Assembly: GCF_009792355.1 (NCBI RefSeq)
Contig: NZ_CP047045.1
Coordinates: forward strand, 1,514,501-1,578,500
Source: Terricaulis silvestris
GTDB taxonomy: Bacteria; Pseudomonadota; Alphaproteobacteria; Caulobacterales; Aquidulcibacteraceae
DNA: 64,000 bases
Direction of reading: 5' to 3'
The position numbers and the translations under genes were made by a program. This document shows positions 25,052 through 32,666 of the stretch, piece after piece (positions within the stretch are counted from its first letter, which is position 1; every line of letters begins with the position of its first letter). The notes beneath the pieces are model-generated. The model saw nothing but the letters and a program-made list of their open reading frames with translations, was not told the origin of the DNA and did no database searches.

Positions 25052-25055
25052 CGCC

Positions 25056-25439
25056 ATGGCGGACGATTTAGTCCGCCTCCTTTCCTACATGCTGGCGTCG
25101 ACGGTGGTGCTGGCGGTAGTCATCGTTTTTGTCGGCGGTTTGCGCGGTGGACGCGCGCCGGGGTGGCCTGCGGCTCCCGGCGTTGCGCTGCTGATTTCGG
25201 TGGTCGGGATATTGTTTGGCAAGTACGGCGAGAATTTCGACTTGCCTTGGTGGATCTATTACACCGTGCCGATGCTCGCGACGGTGCTCATCCCGCCGCT
25301 CGCGTTTCGCTTCAATCTTTGGCGTGCGGCGCTCTACGTACTGCTTGCCGTTGCAACAGCGCCCTTGATCCACGCTGCGTTCTTTTATGCGCTCGGCTGG
25401 GGCGACTTCATGCCGTTCCTTGCGCTGCCGGCGCTCTAG
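25056..25439 (+). CDS. Membrane protein of unknown function, about four helices
   Basis: A 127-residue integral membrane protein with hydrophobic segments around residues 8-28 (LLSYMLASTVVLAVVIVFVGG), 42-54, 67-84 and 90-115 (ALYVLLAVATAPLIHAAFFYAL). Glycine and aromatic residues dominate; no catalytic motif is visible. It begins five bases after the DUF3126-type gene, so the two are probably one operon. It ends four bases inside the end of the convergent gene on the other strand. Confidence 0.65.
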   Translation: MADDLVRLLSYMLASTVVLAVVIVFVGGLRGGRAPGWPAAPGVALLISVVGILFGKYGENFDLPWWIYYTVPMLATVLIPPLAFRFNLWRAALYVLLAVATAPLIHAAFFYALGWGDFMPFLALPAL

Positions 25440-26128
25440 ACGGCGTAACGTTCGCGCATCGCGTCGATATATAGCCCCGGCGTCCCGTGTGGGCGTTCAA
25501 AGGGCGCGAATGAAAGCATCACCGCGTCGAGGCTTTCGATCGCATCCTGCAACGCCAAGCGCTCTGCCGCTGAGAGCGTGTCGCGCGTCCCGTCCGCTGT
25601 GATCGTGCCGATCCGCGCCCGCTCCAGGTCTTTGGTGACGACGTGGTAGCCATTCCAACGGCGCAGGCACACCGCCCAGCCACCATTCATCCAATCTGCG
25701 TTCAGAGACTGCACCTCCGCAGCCAGCGCATCGCGATCCACTGCGCCGTCCGTTGTAAAGAGGCGCGCCCATCCGTGCACACGCGCGTCCGGTGCTTGCG
25801 CTAGGAGCGCCGCCTCGAAGCTCTCGCCGAACCAAGTGCGCAGCGCATCTGCATCAAGTAAGGCCGCGCGGCGCAGCCATGCGATGACGGCTGGTGCGTA
25901 GAAGGCGCGTCCGCCTTGCTGCGGCGGTTCTCCCAATTCCCGGATGGCGCTGCGGATGGCGCCGTCAAACAGTGTGTAGGTTGCGGCAGGCATGCCGCCA
26001 GCTTCTTCAAGCCCCTGCAGCGTCGCCTCATCCACGCCGCTCGCCGCGGCCAGCAGCTCGCGCGGCGTGCAGGTGGATTCGACGTAGGCGCGGGAGCGCT
26101 CGAAGAGATCACGATCGGCATCAAACAT
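25436..26128 (-). CDS. Uncharacterised cytoplasmic protein, possibly DUF6058-like
   Basis: A 230-residue soluble protein. The N-terminus (SRAYVESTCTPRELLAAASGVDEATLQGLEEAGGMPAATYTLFDG) looks like a small helix-turn-helix or MerR-like recognition segment, and the C-terminal half has WMNGGWAVCLRRWNGYHVVTKDLERARI and a tail ending in MRERYAV. This pattern resembles the DUF6058 proteins found in Caulobacterales, but I am recalling that family from its look and cannot check it. No signal peptide. It stands alone, converging with the operon to its left and followed on its right by the phoH terminator. Confidence 0.6.
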   Translation of the reverse strand: MFDADRDLFERSRAYVESTCTPRELLAAASGVDEATLQGLEEAGGMPAATYTLFDGAIRSAIRELGEPPQQGGRAFYAPAVIAWLRRAALLDADALRTWFGESFEAALLAQAPDARVHGWARLFTTDGAVDRDALAAEVQSLNADWMNGGWAVCLRRWNGYHVVTKDLERARIGTITADGTRDTLSAAERLALQDAIESLDAVMLSFAPFERPHGTPGLYIDAMRERYAV

Positions 26129-26183
26129 GGTCGCACGCTAGCACCAGGCCCGCGCGTGATGTTTCGATCCCGGTCGAACCGAT

Positions 26184-26214
26184 CAAGAAAAACCCCGGCC
26201 TCTTGAGGCCGGGG
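26184..26214 (-). terminator. Rho-independent terminator of phoH
   Basis: Read on the minus strand: CCCCGGCCTC-AA-GAGGCCGGGG, a perfect 10-bp GC stem with a two-base loop, followed directly by TTTTTCTTG. It lies about 70 bp after the phoH stop, the expected place for an intrinsic terminator. Confidence 0.85.
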
Positions 26215-26282
26215 TGAAGGTCGTTCGTTAAATCCAACTCAATTCAACGCGATCTCCAGAGGAAACAGCGTGGCGCGGGCGC

Positions 26283-27050
26283 TTACAAGACGCCCAGCAT
26301 GGCGGCGACCAGGGGATGGCGGACGATGTCTGAATCGGTGAGGCGGCAGACCGCGATGTTGCCGATGTTCTCCAGCTTGTCGGCGACCGAAGCCAAACCG
26401 GAGAGATCCGGCAGCAAGTCGGTCTGGGCCGGGTCGCCGGTGACGACCATGGTGGAATTCCACCCAAGGCGCGTCAGCAGCATCTTGATCTGCCCGTATG
26501 TGCAGTTCTGCGCTTCGTCGATCACCACGAACGCGTTGTTGAGCGTACGTCCGCGCATGAAGCCAACCGGCGCGATTTCGATCAGCCCTTCCGCCATCAG
26601 CGCCTTCAGGCGCTTCGGCGAAAGCCGTTCCTGCAGCGCGTCGTAGAGCGGGCGAAGGTAAGGGGCGAGTTTGTCTTCCATGGCGCCTGGCAGGAAGCCC
26701 AGCGTTTCACCCGCTTCAACCGCGGGCCGCGACAACACGATGCGGCCGACTTTGCCGCCTTCGAGCGCTTCGACCGCCTTGGCGATGGCGAGATAGGTTT
26801 TCCCGGTGCCCGCCGGGCCAAGCGCCAGGCAAAGGGCGTGCGTGTCGATCGCCTCCATCAGGGCAGTTTGCCCTTTGGATTTGGCGCGGACGGTTTTGAC
26901 GAAGCTCGTATCGCGTGCGGCGGCGTCATTGGCCGGTTTGTAGCCGCCATCGAGCACCTGCAGATTGCGCTGCCGACGGTCATCACGCTGAAATTCCTGA
27001 ACGTTGAGCACGCCTTGTGCATGCCGACGCTTGGTGGTGCGCTTCGCCAT
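26283..27050 (-). CDS. PhoH-like ATPase (PhoH family)
   Basis: A 255-residue P-loop protein of the PhoH family, related to the N-terminal half of superfamily 1 helicases. Walker A is GPAGTGKT (78-85), Walker B VVIDEAQN (about 171-178), with the sensor segments VVTGDPAQTDLL and GNIAVCRLTDSDIVRH. It is the stand-alone PhoH2/PsiH-like form without a PIN or KH domain. The family is linked to RNA metabolism; the phosphate-starvation name is historical. ATG 27050 is preceded by AAGGAGACCTTA, an excellent ribosome site, so a longer reading to 27188 is rejected. It has its own terminator. Confidence 0.88.
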   Translation of the reverse strand: MAKRTTKRRHAQGVLNVQEFQRDDRRQRNLQVLDGGYKPANDAAARDTSFVKTVRAKSKGQTALMEAIDTHALCLALGPAGTGKTYLAIAKAVEALEGGKVGRIVLSRPAVEAGETLGFLPGAMEDKLAPYLRPLYDALQERLSPKRLKALMAEGLIEIAPVGFMRGRTLNNAFVVIDEAQNCTYGQIKMLLTRLGWNSTMVVTGDPAQTDLLPDLSGLASVADKLENIGNIAVCRLTDSDIVRHPLVAAMLGVL

Positions 27051-27347
27051 TAAGGTCTCCTTCCGGGAGCGGTGATTGCCCGCGCGGCTTCTGCCGGGCG
27101 GGTGTTCGAAGAATTGATCCAAGGAGTCGTCGAGGGGAACGCCGGGCGGCGGTATGTCGAGTGCGCTGATCTTGCGCCGTGCGCCCACATTCTCCCCCAG
27201 ATGCGAACGCTGGCTACCAGCGCTCTGGAGACGGGTGGATCAGAAAAGCCCTGATCCGATGGGTTACAGGAGACGCTACATCGGTTAACGACGCGTTGAG
27301 GAAGCGGAACGTCTCAAATATTTCGCACAAGCTCGGGAGCCGAAACG

Positions 27348-27890
27348 ATGCCGATATTTGCCCTGGCTGATGCCGACCTCGAGGTCGAGGACGAGGACGA
27401 GGACGCCTACTGGGTCGCGCCGACCGCGGTGCTGATTGGCCGGATCGTTCTGAAGCGGAACGCGTCGGTGTGGTTCGGCGCCGTGTTGCGCGGCGACAAT
27501 GAACCGATCGTGGTGGGCGAAAATTCCAACGTGCAGGACGGCAGCGTACTCCACACCGACATGGGTGCGCCGCTGACGATCGGGCGCGACGTCACCATTG
27601 GCCATCAGGTGATGCTGCACGGCTGCACCATTGGCGACACCTCGCTCATCGGCATCAAGGCGACGGTGTTGAACCACGCGGTCGTCCCCCGTCACTGCCT
27701 TGTCGGCGCGCATGCGCTGGTGACGGAGCGCAAGACGTTCGAGGAAAACTCGCTCGTCACGGGCGCGCCCGCGCGGGCCATTCGAACATTGGACGAACCG
27801 CAACGGCAGATGTTTCAGTTCTCGGCCGCGCACTACGTTGAGAACTGGAAGCGCTACAAGCGGGACTTGAAACCCAGCCGGCTCGCCTAA
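27348..27890 (+). CDS. Gamma-class carbonic anhydrase-like hexapeptide-repeat protein
   Basis: A 180-residue left-handed beta-helix protein. Hexapeptide turns run from about residue 24 to 150, and the three metal histidines are in place: H69 (VLHTD), H86 (TIGHQ) and H91 (LHGCTIGD). The wording ([32 protein letters not shown]) is the YrdA/PaaY/CaiE branch of gamma carbonic anhydrases, trimeric zinc enzymes or acetyltransferase relatives. Residues 11-20 form an unusual acidic run ([10 protein letters not shown]). It is alone on its transcript as far as can be seen. Confidence 0.88.
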   Translation: MPIFALADADLEVEDEDEDAYWVAPTAVLIGRIVLKRNASVWFGAVLRGDNEPIVVGENSNVQDGSVLHTDMGAPLTIGRDVTIGHQVMLHGCTIGDTSLIGIKATVLNHAVVPRHCLVGAHALVTERKTFEENSLVTGAPARAIRTLDEPQRQMFQFSAAHYVENWKRYKRDLKPSRLA

Positions 27891-27935
27891 CCAGCGCCTT
27901 CACATGGCCATCCTGCAAGCCTAGCTTACCGCCAC

Positions 27936-28787
27936 ATGACCGACGTGCCAGAACCACCATCGGGGCCGCCGCCAGAGCCGCCGCCGCAAGCCGCGCCTGA
28001 ACCGGCGCCAGCGCCGGCGTCGCCGCAACAGCGTCCGCCTTGGCTGCCGATCGCGATCGGCGTCGCGGCCGCTCTCGTTCTTGGTCTCGGATTTTTGGCG
28101 TATCGCAGCATGAGCGGCGGCGCCGTCGAGGACGCCTACACCGTCGAAGCCTATGCGCCGCAAACCGAACTCGTCACCGCAAGCGAGCGCGTGGCGGGAT
28201 ACGAAGCGCCTGACGCTGCAAGCCCGCAGGCGGTGGCCTTCGGCGCTGGTGTTACGTTGAACGTCACTGGCCGGGTGTCGCGTGGATTGGGCGGTGATTG
28301 GTACGCTGTTGGATGGAATGAACGCACTGTCTTTGTGCGCCAGTCTGATGCCGTCGCGGGCGCAGGCGCGCCGCCGCCTGTCGCTGAGCGTGAGGAAGAG
28401 CCGGAAGAAGAGGTCAAGGAAGACGACAAACCAGATCCGCTCGAAGAGCCTGAAGAAGAACAGGTTGCCGAGGGCCCCGCGCCGACATGGGGTCTCGAGA
28501 TTTCGGACGTGAGCTGGGTGCGCGAGCCAAGCTCGCGCGACTTCGCGCGGTATTTCCCGCGCCGCGCATTGGATCAAGGTCAGTCCGGCCGTGTGACGCT
28601 TGACTGCGTCATTGCCGGCAATGGCCGTCTTGATTGCTCCGTGGCGCAGGAAAGTCCGTCCGGTTACGGCTTCGGTGATGCAGCGCTCAGCATTTCGCGC
28701 AATGCTCGGGTGCGGCCGACCTTGCCGGACGGTTCGTCGGGTGCCGGTCGGCATCTTCGCTTGCCGCTTTCGTTCCGCGCAGGCTGA
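27936..28787 (+). CDS. TonB C-terminal domain protein with membrane anchor and acidic linker
   Basis: A 283-residue protein: a Pro/Ala-rich N-terminus (1-34), one membrane helix (about 37-57, WLPIAIGVAAALVLGLGFLAY), an SH3-like stretch (about 100-140, DWYAVGWNERTVFVRQSD), a strongly acidic Glu/Asp/Pro linker (148-177) and a C-terminal TonB_C-like domain (FARYFPRRALDQGQSGRVTLDCVIAGNGRLDCSV...DAALSISRNARVRP). The last domain has the usual GxVxLxCxIxxxGxL...V pattern. No ExbB/ExbD is adjacent. The acidic linker replaces the Pro/Lys spacer of classical TonB, so its role may be structural rather than energy transduction. Confidence 0.78.
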   Translation: MTDVPEPPSGPPPEPPPQAAPEPAPAPASPQQRPPWLPIAIGVAAALVLGLGFLAYRSMSGGAVEDAYTVEAYAPQTELVTASERVAGYEAPDAASPQAVAFGAGVTLNVTGRVSRGLGGDWYAVGWNERTVFVRQSDAVAGAGAPPPVAEREEEPEEEVKEDDKPDPLEEPEEEQVAEGPAPTWGLEISDVSWVREPSSRDFARYFPRRALDQGQSGRVTLDCVIAGNGRLDCSVAQESPSGYGFGDAALSISRNARVRPTLPDGSSGAGRHLRLPLSFRAG

Positions 28788-28862
28788 CGCGCGAAGTTCC
28801 GGCGCGGAACGAAACCGCGCGCCGCCGATTGAGCACCTGAGGGATTATCAGGGGTAGCTCAC

Positions 28863-30017
28863 ATGAAGTTCATCGCCGTTGTCACGCCGTTGGTTTTGCT
28901 AGCGGCTGCGTGTTCGCCGCCTGCCGCCGATACGCAAAGTTCCGCACCCGTGGTGCAGATGGCCGAAGCCACGCGCGCCGAGATGGATCGCGTCAACGCT
29001 TCGCGCTTCACGACGCCCATGCCCGCGCAGGCGCCGGATCCGACTGAGCGTTTGCAGCCGGCCGCCGCGCCGACGCCCGCACCGCCGCCGGCGGGTGAAT
29101 CGCCGACGGCGACGACCCCCGCATCCACGGTGAGCTACGATGCTGGCCTGGTGCGCATTCAAGTGCTACTCGACCGCGCGCATTTCTCGCCGGGTGTGAT
29201 CGATGGCTATGACGGTGAGAATGTCCGCAAAGCGGTGTCAGCGTATCAGCACGCGAACAATTTGCCCGTGAACGGTCTCGCCGACGATGCATTGTTGACG
29301 CGCCTGGAGCAGGCGGATTCGTCGCCTGCGCTCGTGGCCTATGTGCTGACGTCAGAAGACGTGTCTGGGCCCTTCGTGGATGTGCCGCAGGATCTCGAAG
29401 CGATGTCACGCCTTGAGCGCGTCGGCTACGAGAGCGCCGCCGAGGCGATCGCCGAGAAATTCCACATGGACGAGGATCTGCTGCGCACGCTGAATCCCAG
29501 CGTGGACTTTGCGACGGCCGGCACGGAAATCGTTGTCGCCAACGGCGGTGGTGAACTTAGCGCCACAGTGGCGTCGGTCCAGGTTGATATCGATGAAGGC
29601 GCGGTGCGTGCGTTCGATGCATCGAACCAACTCGTTGCCTACTACCCCGCCACCATCGGCAGCGGCGATGCGCCTGCGCCGGTCGGCGAGCACACGGTGC
29701 GCGGCGTCGCGTTTGACCCGACCTATCGCTACGATCCAGCGCGTTTGCCGACGTTTGGCCGCCGTAGCCACGGTGCGGTGGACATCGCCGCGGGTCCGAA
29801 CAATCCGGTCGGCGCGGTGTGGATTGCGCTGAGTGCGGAAACCTACGGCATCCACGGCGCTGCCAACCCGGCGCAAGTGAGCAAGACGCAGTCACACGGT
29901 TGCATCCGTCTCACCAACTGGGATGCGACTGAACTTGGCCGCGCCGTCAGCGTCGGTGTGCCAGTGACGATTCAGGAAGGCAGTGGCCTGGCCGCGCGCG
30001 AAAGCGGGCGCGGCTAA
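28863..30017 (+). CDS. L,D-transpeptidase (YkuD) lipoprotein with peptidoglycan-binding domain
   Basis: A 384-residue lipoprotein (lipobox LAAAC, Cys17) with a Pro/Ala/Thr linker, a PG_binding_1 domain (about 90-150, VRIQVLLDRAHFSPGVIDGYDGENVRKAVSAYQ), a LysM-like segment (about 185-226) and a YkuD catalytic domain. The catalytic motif is complete: His331-Gly, then SHGC (344-347) in KTQSHGCIRLTN. Such enzymes form 3-3 peptidoglycan cross-links or attach proteins to the wall. It follows the TonB-C protein by 75 bp and converges with an M15-type peptidase gene. Confidence 0.92.
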   Translation: MKFIAVVTPLVLLAAACSPPAADTQSSAPVVQMAEATRAEMDRVNASRFTTPMPAQAPDPTERLQPAAAPTPAPPPAGESPTATTPASTVSYDAGLVRIQVLLDRAHFSPGVIDGYDGENVRKAVSAYQHANNLPVNGLADDALLTRLEQADSSPALVAYVLTSEDVSGPFVDVPQDLEAMSRLERVGYESAAEAIAEKFHMDEDLLRTLNPSVDFATAGTEIVVANGGGELSATVASVQVDIDEGAVRAFDASNQLVAYYPATIGSGDAPAPVGEHTVRGVAFDPTYRYDPARLPTFGRRSHGAVDIAAGPNNPVGAVWIALSAETYGIHGAANPAQVSKTQSHGCIRLTNWDATELGRAVSVGVPVTIQEGSGLAARESGRG

Positions 30018-30596
30018 CTACCAGCGGCGAACGCGGCCGGTATCGACGTGGATGAAGTCGGAGGCTTGGTAATAGCCAACGCCTCCGGCGGCCATGTCAA
30101 GCGCCGCGTCGCGCAAGCGGGCGGTGTCCACGCCGCGGATGCGTATGTCGATGGCGCGGCCTTCCATGTGCAGGCTGCGCGTTGCAACGCCGCTCGATCC
30201 TTCGTGCAGCGCGGCGTTGGTCACGGGCGAGCGATAGCCGGAAATAATCTGGTAGGGTGTTTGCGTTTCGACTGCGCCTCGCAGCGCGTGCAGCTGATCG
30301 AGCAAGCGCGGATCGATCTCGTGCGCTTCGCTGGAGCGGTGATCGCGCATGACGTGATTGATCGCCGCCATCGCGTCGGGGACGTAGTTGCCCGCTTCCC
30401 AGTACGCGTCGGCGAACGTGTCGCCCGTGTGCGTGTTGACGAATGCGAGCCGCCGCGCCTCAGCCGCGCGCGTGGCAGGCGGCCCGGTTAGCGTAGTCGC
30501 GTTTGCGGGCAAGATCAGCGCTGCAGCGCCGCCGCCGACCAGCGCGCCGTTCAGCAAAGTTCCGCCCGCGAATTGCAGCAAGTTCCGTCGGTTCAT
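30018..30596 (-). CDS. DUF882 / M15-type (YcbK-like) murein peptidase
   Basis: A 192-residue protein with a twin-arginine-like leader (MNRRNLLQFAGGTLLNGALVGGG, cleavage near ANA). The metal site of the M15 (VanY/YcbK) fold is visible: His143 in SLHMEGRAIDIR, Asp150, and His183 in FIHVDTG, with the preceding YRSPVTNAAL segment. It is the DUF882 form, thought to be a D,D- or L,D-carboxypeptidase or endopeptidase in the periplasm. The stop lies one base after that of the convergent L,D-transpeptidase. Confidence 0.88.
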   Translation of the reverse strand: MNRRNLLQFAGGTLLNGALVGGGAAALILPANATTLTGPPATRAAEARRLAFVNTHTGDTFADAYWEAGNYVPDAMAAINHVMRDHRSSEAHEIDPRLLDQLHALRGAVETQTPYQIISGYRSPVTNAALHEGSSGVATRSLHMEGRAIDIRIRGVDTARLRDAALDMAAGGVGYYQASDFIHVDTGRVRRW

Positions 30597-30710
30597 GCGC
30601 CCTTTGCTCCGCAGCAGCAGTGGCCTGACGCAGCGTCGCGACCATTATGAGGCGTTAAGGCGCCGCTTGTGTAGCGGGAACTTCAGCGACGCGCGGCGTG
30701 TTGCGGTAGG

Positions 30711-31310
30711 ATGAGAGGCGTTTGGCTTCATATCATCGGATTAGTCGCGACTTTGGCTGTGGGCGTGGCGTTGTGGCCGCGTCAGGCGCCTGTGCCGCTG
30801 TCTGCGCCCGCTCAGGATGCCGAACTCCTCGTCAAACACCGCCAGCCCACGACGCCGCAGCAGCGTCTGCGTGCGCGTCTCATGATACCGGTCGAGGGCG
30901 TGACACGCTCCGAGTTGCAGGACACCTGGGGCGACGCGCGGTCCGAAGGACGCACACATCAAGGCATCGACATTATCGCGCCGCAAGGAACCCGCGTGCA
31001 GGCCGTGGCGGACGGGCGCATTGTGAAATTCTTCGACAGTGTCCGCGGCGGGATCACGATCTATCAATTCGATCAGACCGAGCGCTTCGTCTATTATTAT
31101 GGTCACCTCAGCGCGCGCGCCGCTGGGTTACTCGAAGGCGATCAAGTCCGCCAAGGCGCGACGATTGGATATGTCGGCATGACGGGCAACGCGCCGGTGC
31201 CGCATCTGCATTTCGAGATTCAACGTTTGCGTGGGACCGAGCGCCGCTGGTGGCAGGCGGACTCGATGAACCCGTACCCGTACCTGATGACGGGTGTGCC
31301 GCCGACTTAG
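30711..31310 (+). CDS. M23 (LytM-type) metallopeptidase
   Basis: A 199-residue protein with an N-terminal membrane segment (WLHIIGLVATLAVGVALWP) and a C-terminal M23 domain. All zinc and catalytic residues are present: H83 and D87 (RTHQGIDI), H132 (YYGHLS) and the HLH of VPHLHFEI (165, 167). This predicts an active peptidoglycan endopeptidase, unlike degenerate EnvC/NlpD activators. The short region before the domain (PTTPQQRLRARLMIPVEGV) has no coiled coil. It is the third cell-wall enzyme within 2.5 kb. Confidence 0.9.
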   Translation: MRGVWLHIIGLVATLAVGVALWPRQAPVPLSAPAQDAELLVKHRQPTTPQQRLRARLMIPVEGVTRSELQDTWGDARSEGRTHQGIDIIAPQGTRVQAVADGRIVKFFDSVRGGITIYQFDQTERFVYYYGHLSARAAGLLEGDQVRQGATIGYVGMTGNAPVPHLHFEIQRLRGTERRWWQADSMNPYPYLMTGVPPT

Positions 31311-31843
31311 GCTTTCGCTTCCGCGCGCAGCGGGCCGTTCCACACTTTGCCGATGCGGACATCGACTTCCGGGCCGAGGTTGAACCAGGCCAAGCGATCG
31401 CGGGTAGCGTCGACCACGACAAAGCGATCGCCGCGTTCGAGTGTTTGCGAAAGCGTGTTGCGAACAACGCCAGAGGTGAACTTGGTGCGCACGAGCCAGA
31501 GGCCGGGCGCGAGGTCGCAGACTTGGCCCATGCTTTCGAGCGCCGCCATGAACGCCATCCACGAACCGGAGATGATCTCGGCGTGGACGAAGATGTTGGC
31601 GGCTTCCGAAGCGCCGGCGTCGTTGCTAGCTTTCGGCGTGCGCATGGCGCGCAGTTCGGTCACGCGGCGGGCTTCGGTCCAACCGGTGTCGGGCTGTTGC
31701 GAAACCATTGATGTCTGGCGCACGCGGCCTTCCGCGAGAAAGCGCGCCATTTGCTCAAGGGAGTATGGGCCAAACGCTTTGCCGCGGATCTGCACCCACC
31801 AGGTCGAGGCGGTTGCGATCTTGGGAGGGGCGACGTCGCTCAC
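31307..31843 (-). CDS. GYF_2 (DUF4339) domain protein
   Basis: A protein of about 178 residues. Near the N-terminus it has a GYF_2-type domain (WWVQIRGKAFGPYSLEQMARFLAEGRVRQTSMVSQQPDTGW), the pattern W-x-V-x4-GPYS-x3-L seen in bacterial DUF4339 proteins and usually held to bind proline-rich peptides. The C-terminal 110 residues (NIFVHAEIISGSWMAFMAALESMG...GVVRNTLSQTLERGDRFVVVDATRDRLAWFNLG) are of unknown fold. The GTG at 31843 has GGAG nine bases upstream; the frame also has an ATG at 31885 without a ribosome site. Cytoplasmic. Confidence 0.7.
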   Translation of the reverse strand: MSDVAPPKIATASTWWVQIRGKAFGPYSLEQMARFLAEGRVRQTSMVSQQPDTGWTEARRVTELRAMRTPKASNDAGASEAANIFVHAEIISGSWMAFMAALESMGQVCDLAPGLWLVRTKFTSGVVRNTLSQTLERGDRFVVVDATRDRLAWFNLGPEVDVRIGKVWNGPLRAEAKA

Positions 31844-31930
31844 GGGCTCATGCTCCAATTCAGCACGATGAGTTACTCGCCTCATCGGTGAAGTGGAACG
31901 GAAGCAATCGCCGTGCCGGAGAAGAGTTTA

Positions 31931-32548
31931 TTAGGGACGTTTGTGCTGGTCGAAGTCGATGGCGAAGCCGCCCTCGATTAAGCGAGCCACGCGGCCATAC
32001 ACCGTGCCCACCCGGACCCACACGCCAATCAGGGGCGGCGGCCGCTTACTCTTTATGGTGATGCCGGCGAGCGAGAAGTCGACGACTTCGCCCTCGTACG
32101 CTTCGCCAGTCTCGAATTCGAGTTTCACCAGCTGAGCGCCGTCGCTGATCGTCGGGCGCACCGGCGCCTCGATCCCGAGATCGCGGTTAACGATCAGTGT
32201 CAATTGCTCGGCGAGCTTCTCGCGCTTGTGCGCAGTGAAGTCGAAGATGACAGCGACTTCGCCTTCGCCGCAGCTGCGCGCGACTTTGCCGGACACGCGG
32301 CCGATGCCTTCAAGATAGATAATGACGCGTTCGCCGATCGGCGGCAGCGTGGTGGCCGCGATGCGGACGTCACCGGGCGAAATGTCTTCAGTCCGGCAAT
32401 CGTGTTCGCGCCCGAACGTATCCAGCAGCCGGCCGCTGACTTGGATCGGCATGCGGCGGAAGCGGCGGCGTTCGCGCAGGCCGACCTGAGCGGCGGTGAG
32501 CCGGCGCGCGGCGGCGGCGAGATCGAGCTTTGCTGCAATCTGGGTCAT
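31931..32548 (-). CDS. Tandem PilZ domain protein (possible c-di-GMP receptor)
   Basis: A 205-residue cytoplasmic protein made of two PilZ-like halves. The first (about 25-110) has an arginine cluster RERRRFRRMP that contains RxxxR, but the second motif reads DISPGD, with Asp where glycine is expected. The second (about 125-205) lacks RxxxR but carries a perfect DxSxxG motif (DFSLAGI). c-di-GMP binding by PilZ normally needs both motifs in one domain, so binding here may be shared or altered. In this group c-di-GMP controls holdfast and motility. It is divergent from the GMC oxidoreductase. Confidence 0.8.
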   Translation of the reverse strand: MTQIAAKLDLAAAARRLTAAQVGLRERRRFRRMPIQVSGRLLDTFGREHDCRTEDISPGDVRIAATTLPPIGERVIIYLEGIGRVSGKVARSCGEGEVAVIFDFTAHKREKLAEQLTLIVNRDLGIEAPVRPTISDGAQLVKLEFETGEAYEGEVVDFSLAGITIKSKRPPPLIGVWVRVGTVYGRVARLIEGGFAIDFDQHKRP

Positions 32549-32666
32549 CGCATCATCAATGCACTGTTCACCGTAAACGTTTGATTAAGCTTTGACGGAG
32601 GGGCAGGGCTTGGCGCCGGGGCGGCGGGCGCGCAAAGGTTCCGGCAACCATAAGAGGGACGGAAAC

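Noticed and set aside
27283-27297. TTAA-N7-TTGA near the carbonic-anhydrase-like gene as a CtrA box.
   Set aside because: The second half has a mismatch and the gene is not a typical CtrA target; chance occurrence is likely.
30670-30700. GGAAC with a TGTT 17 bases later before the M23 gene, resembling a general-stress (EcfG/SigT) promoter.
   Set aside because: The -10 part should be CGTT and the site would leave only about ten bases of leader; too weak to report.
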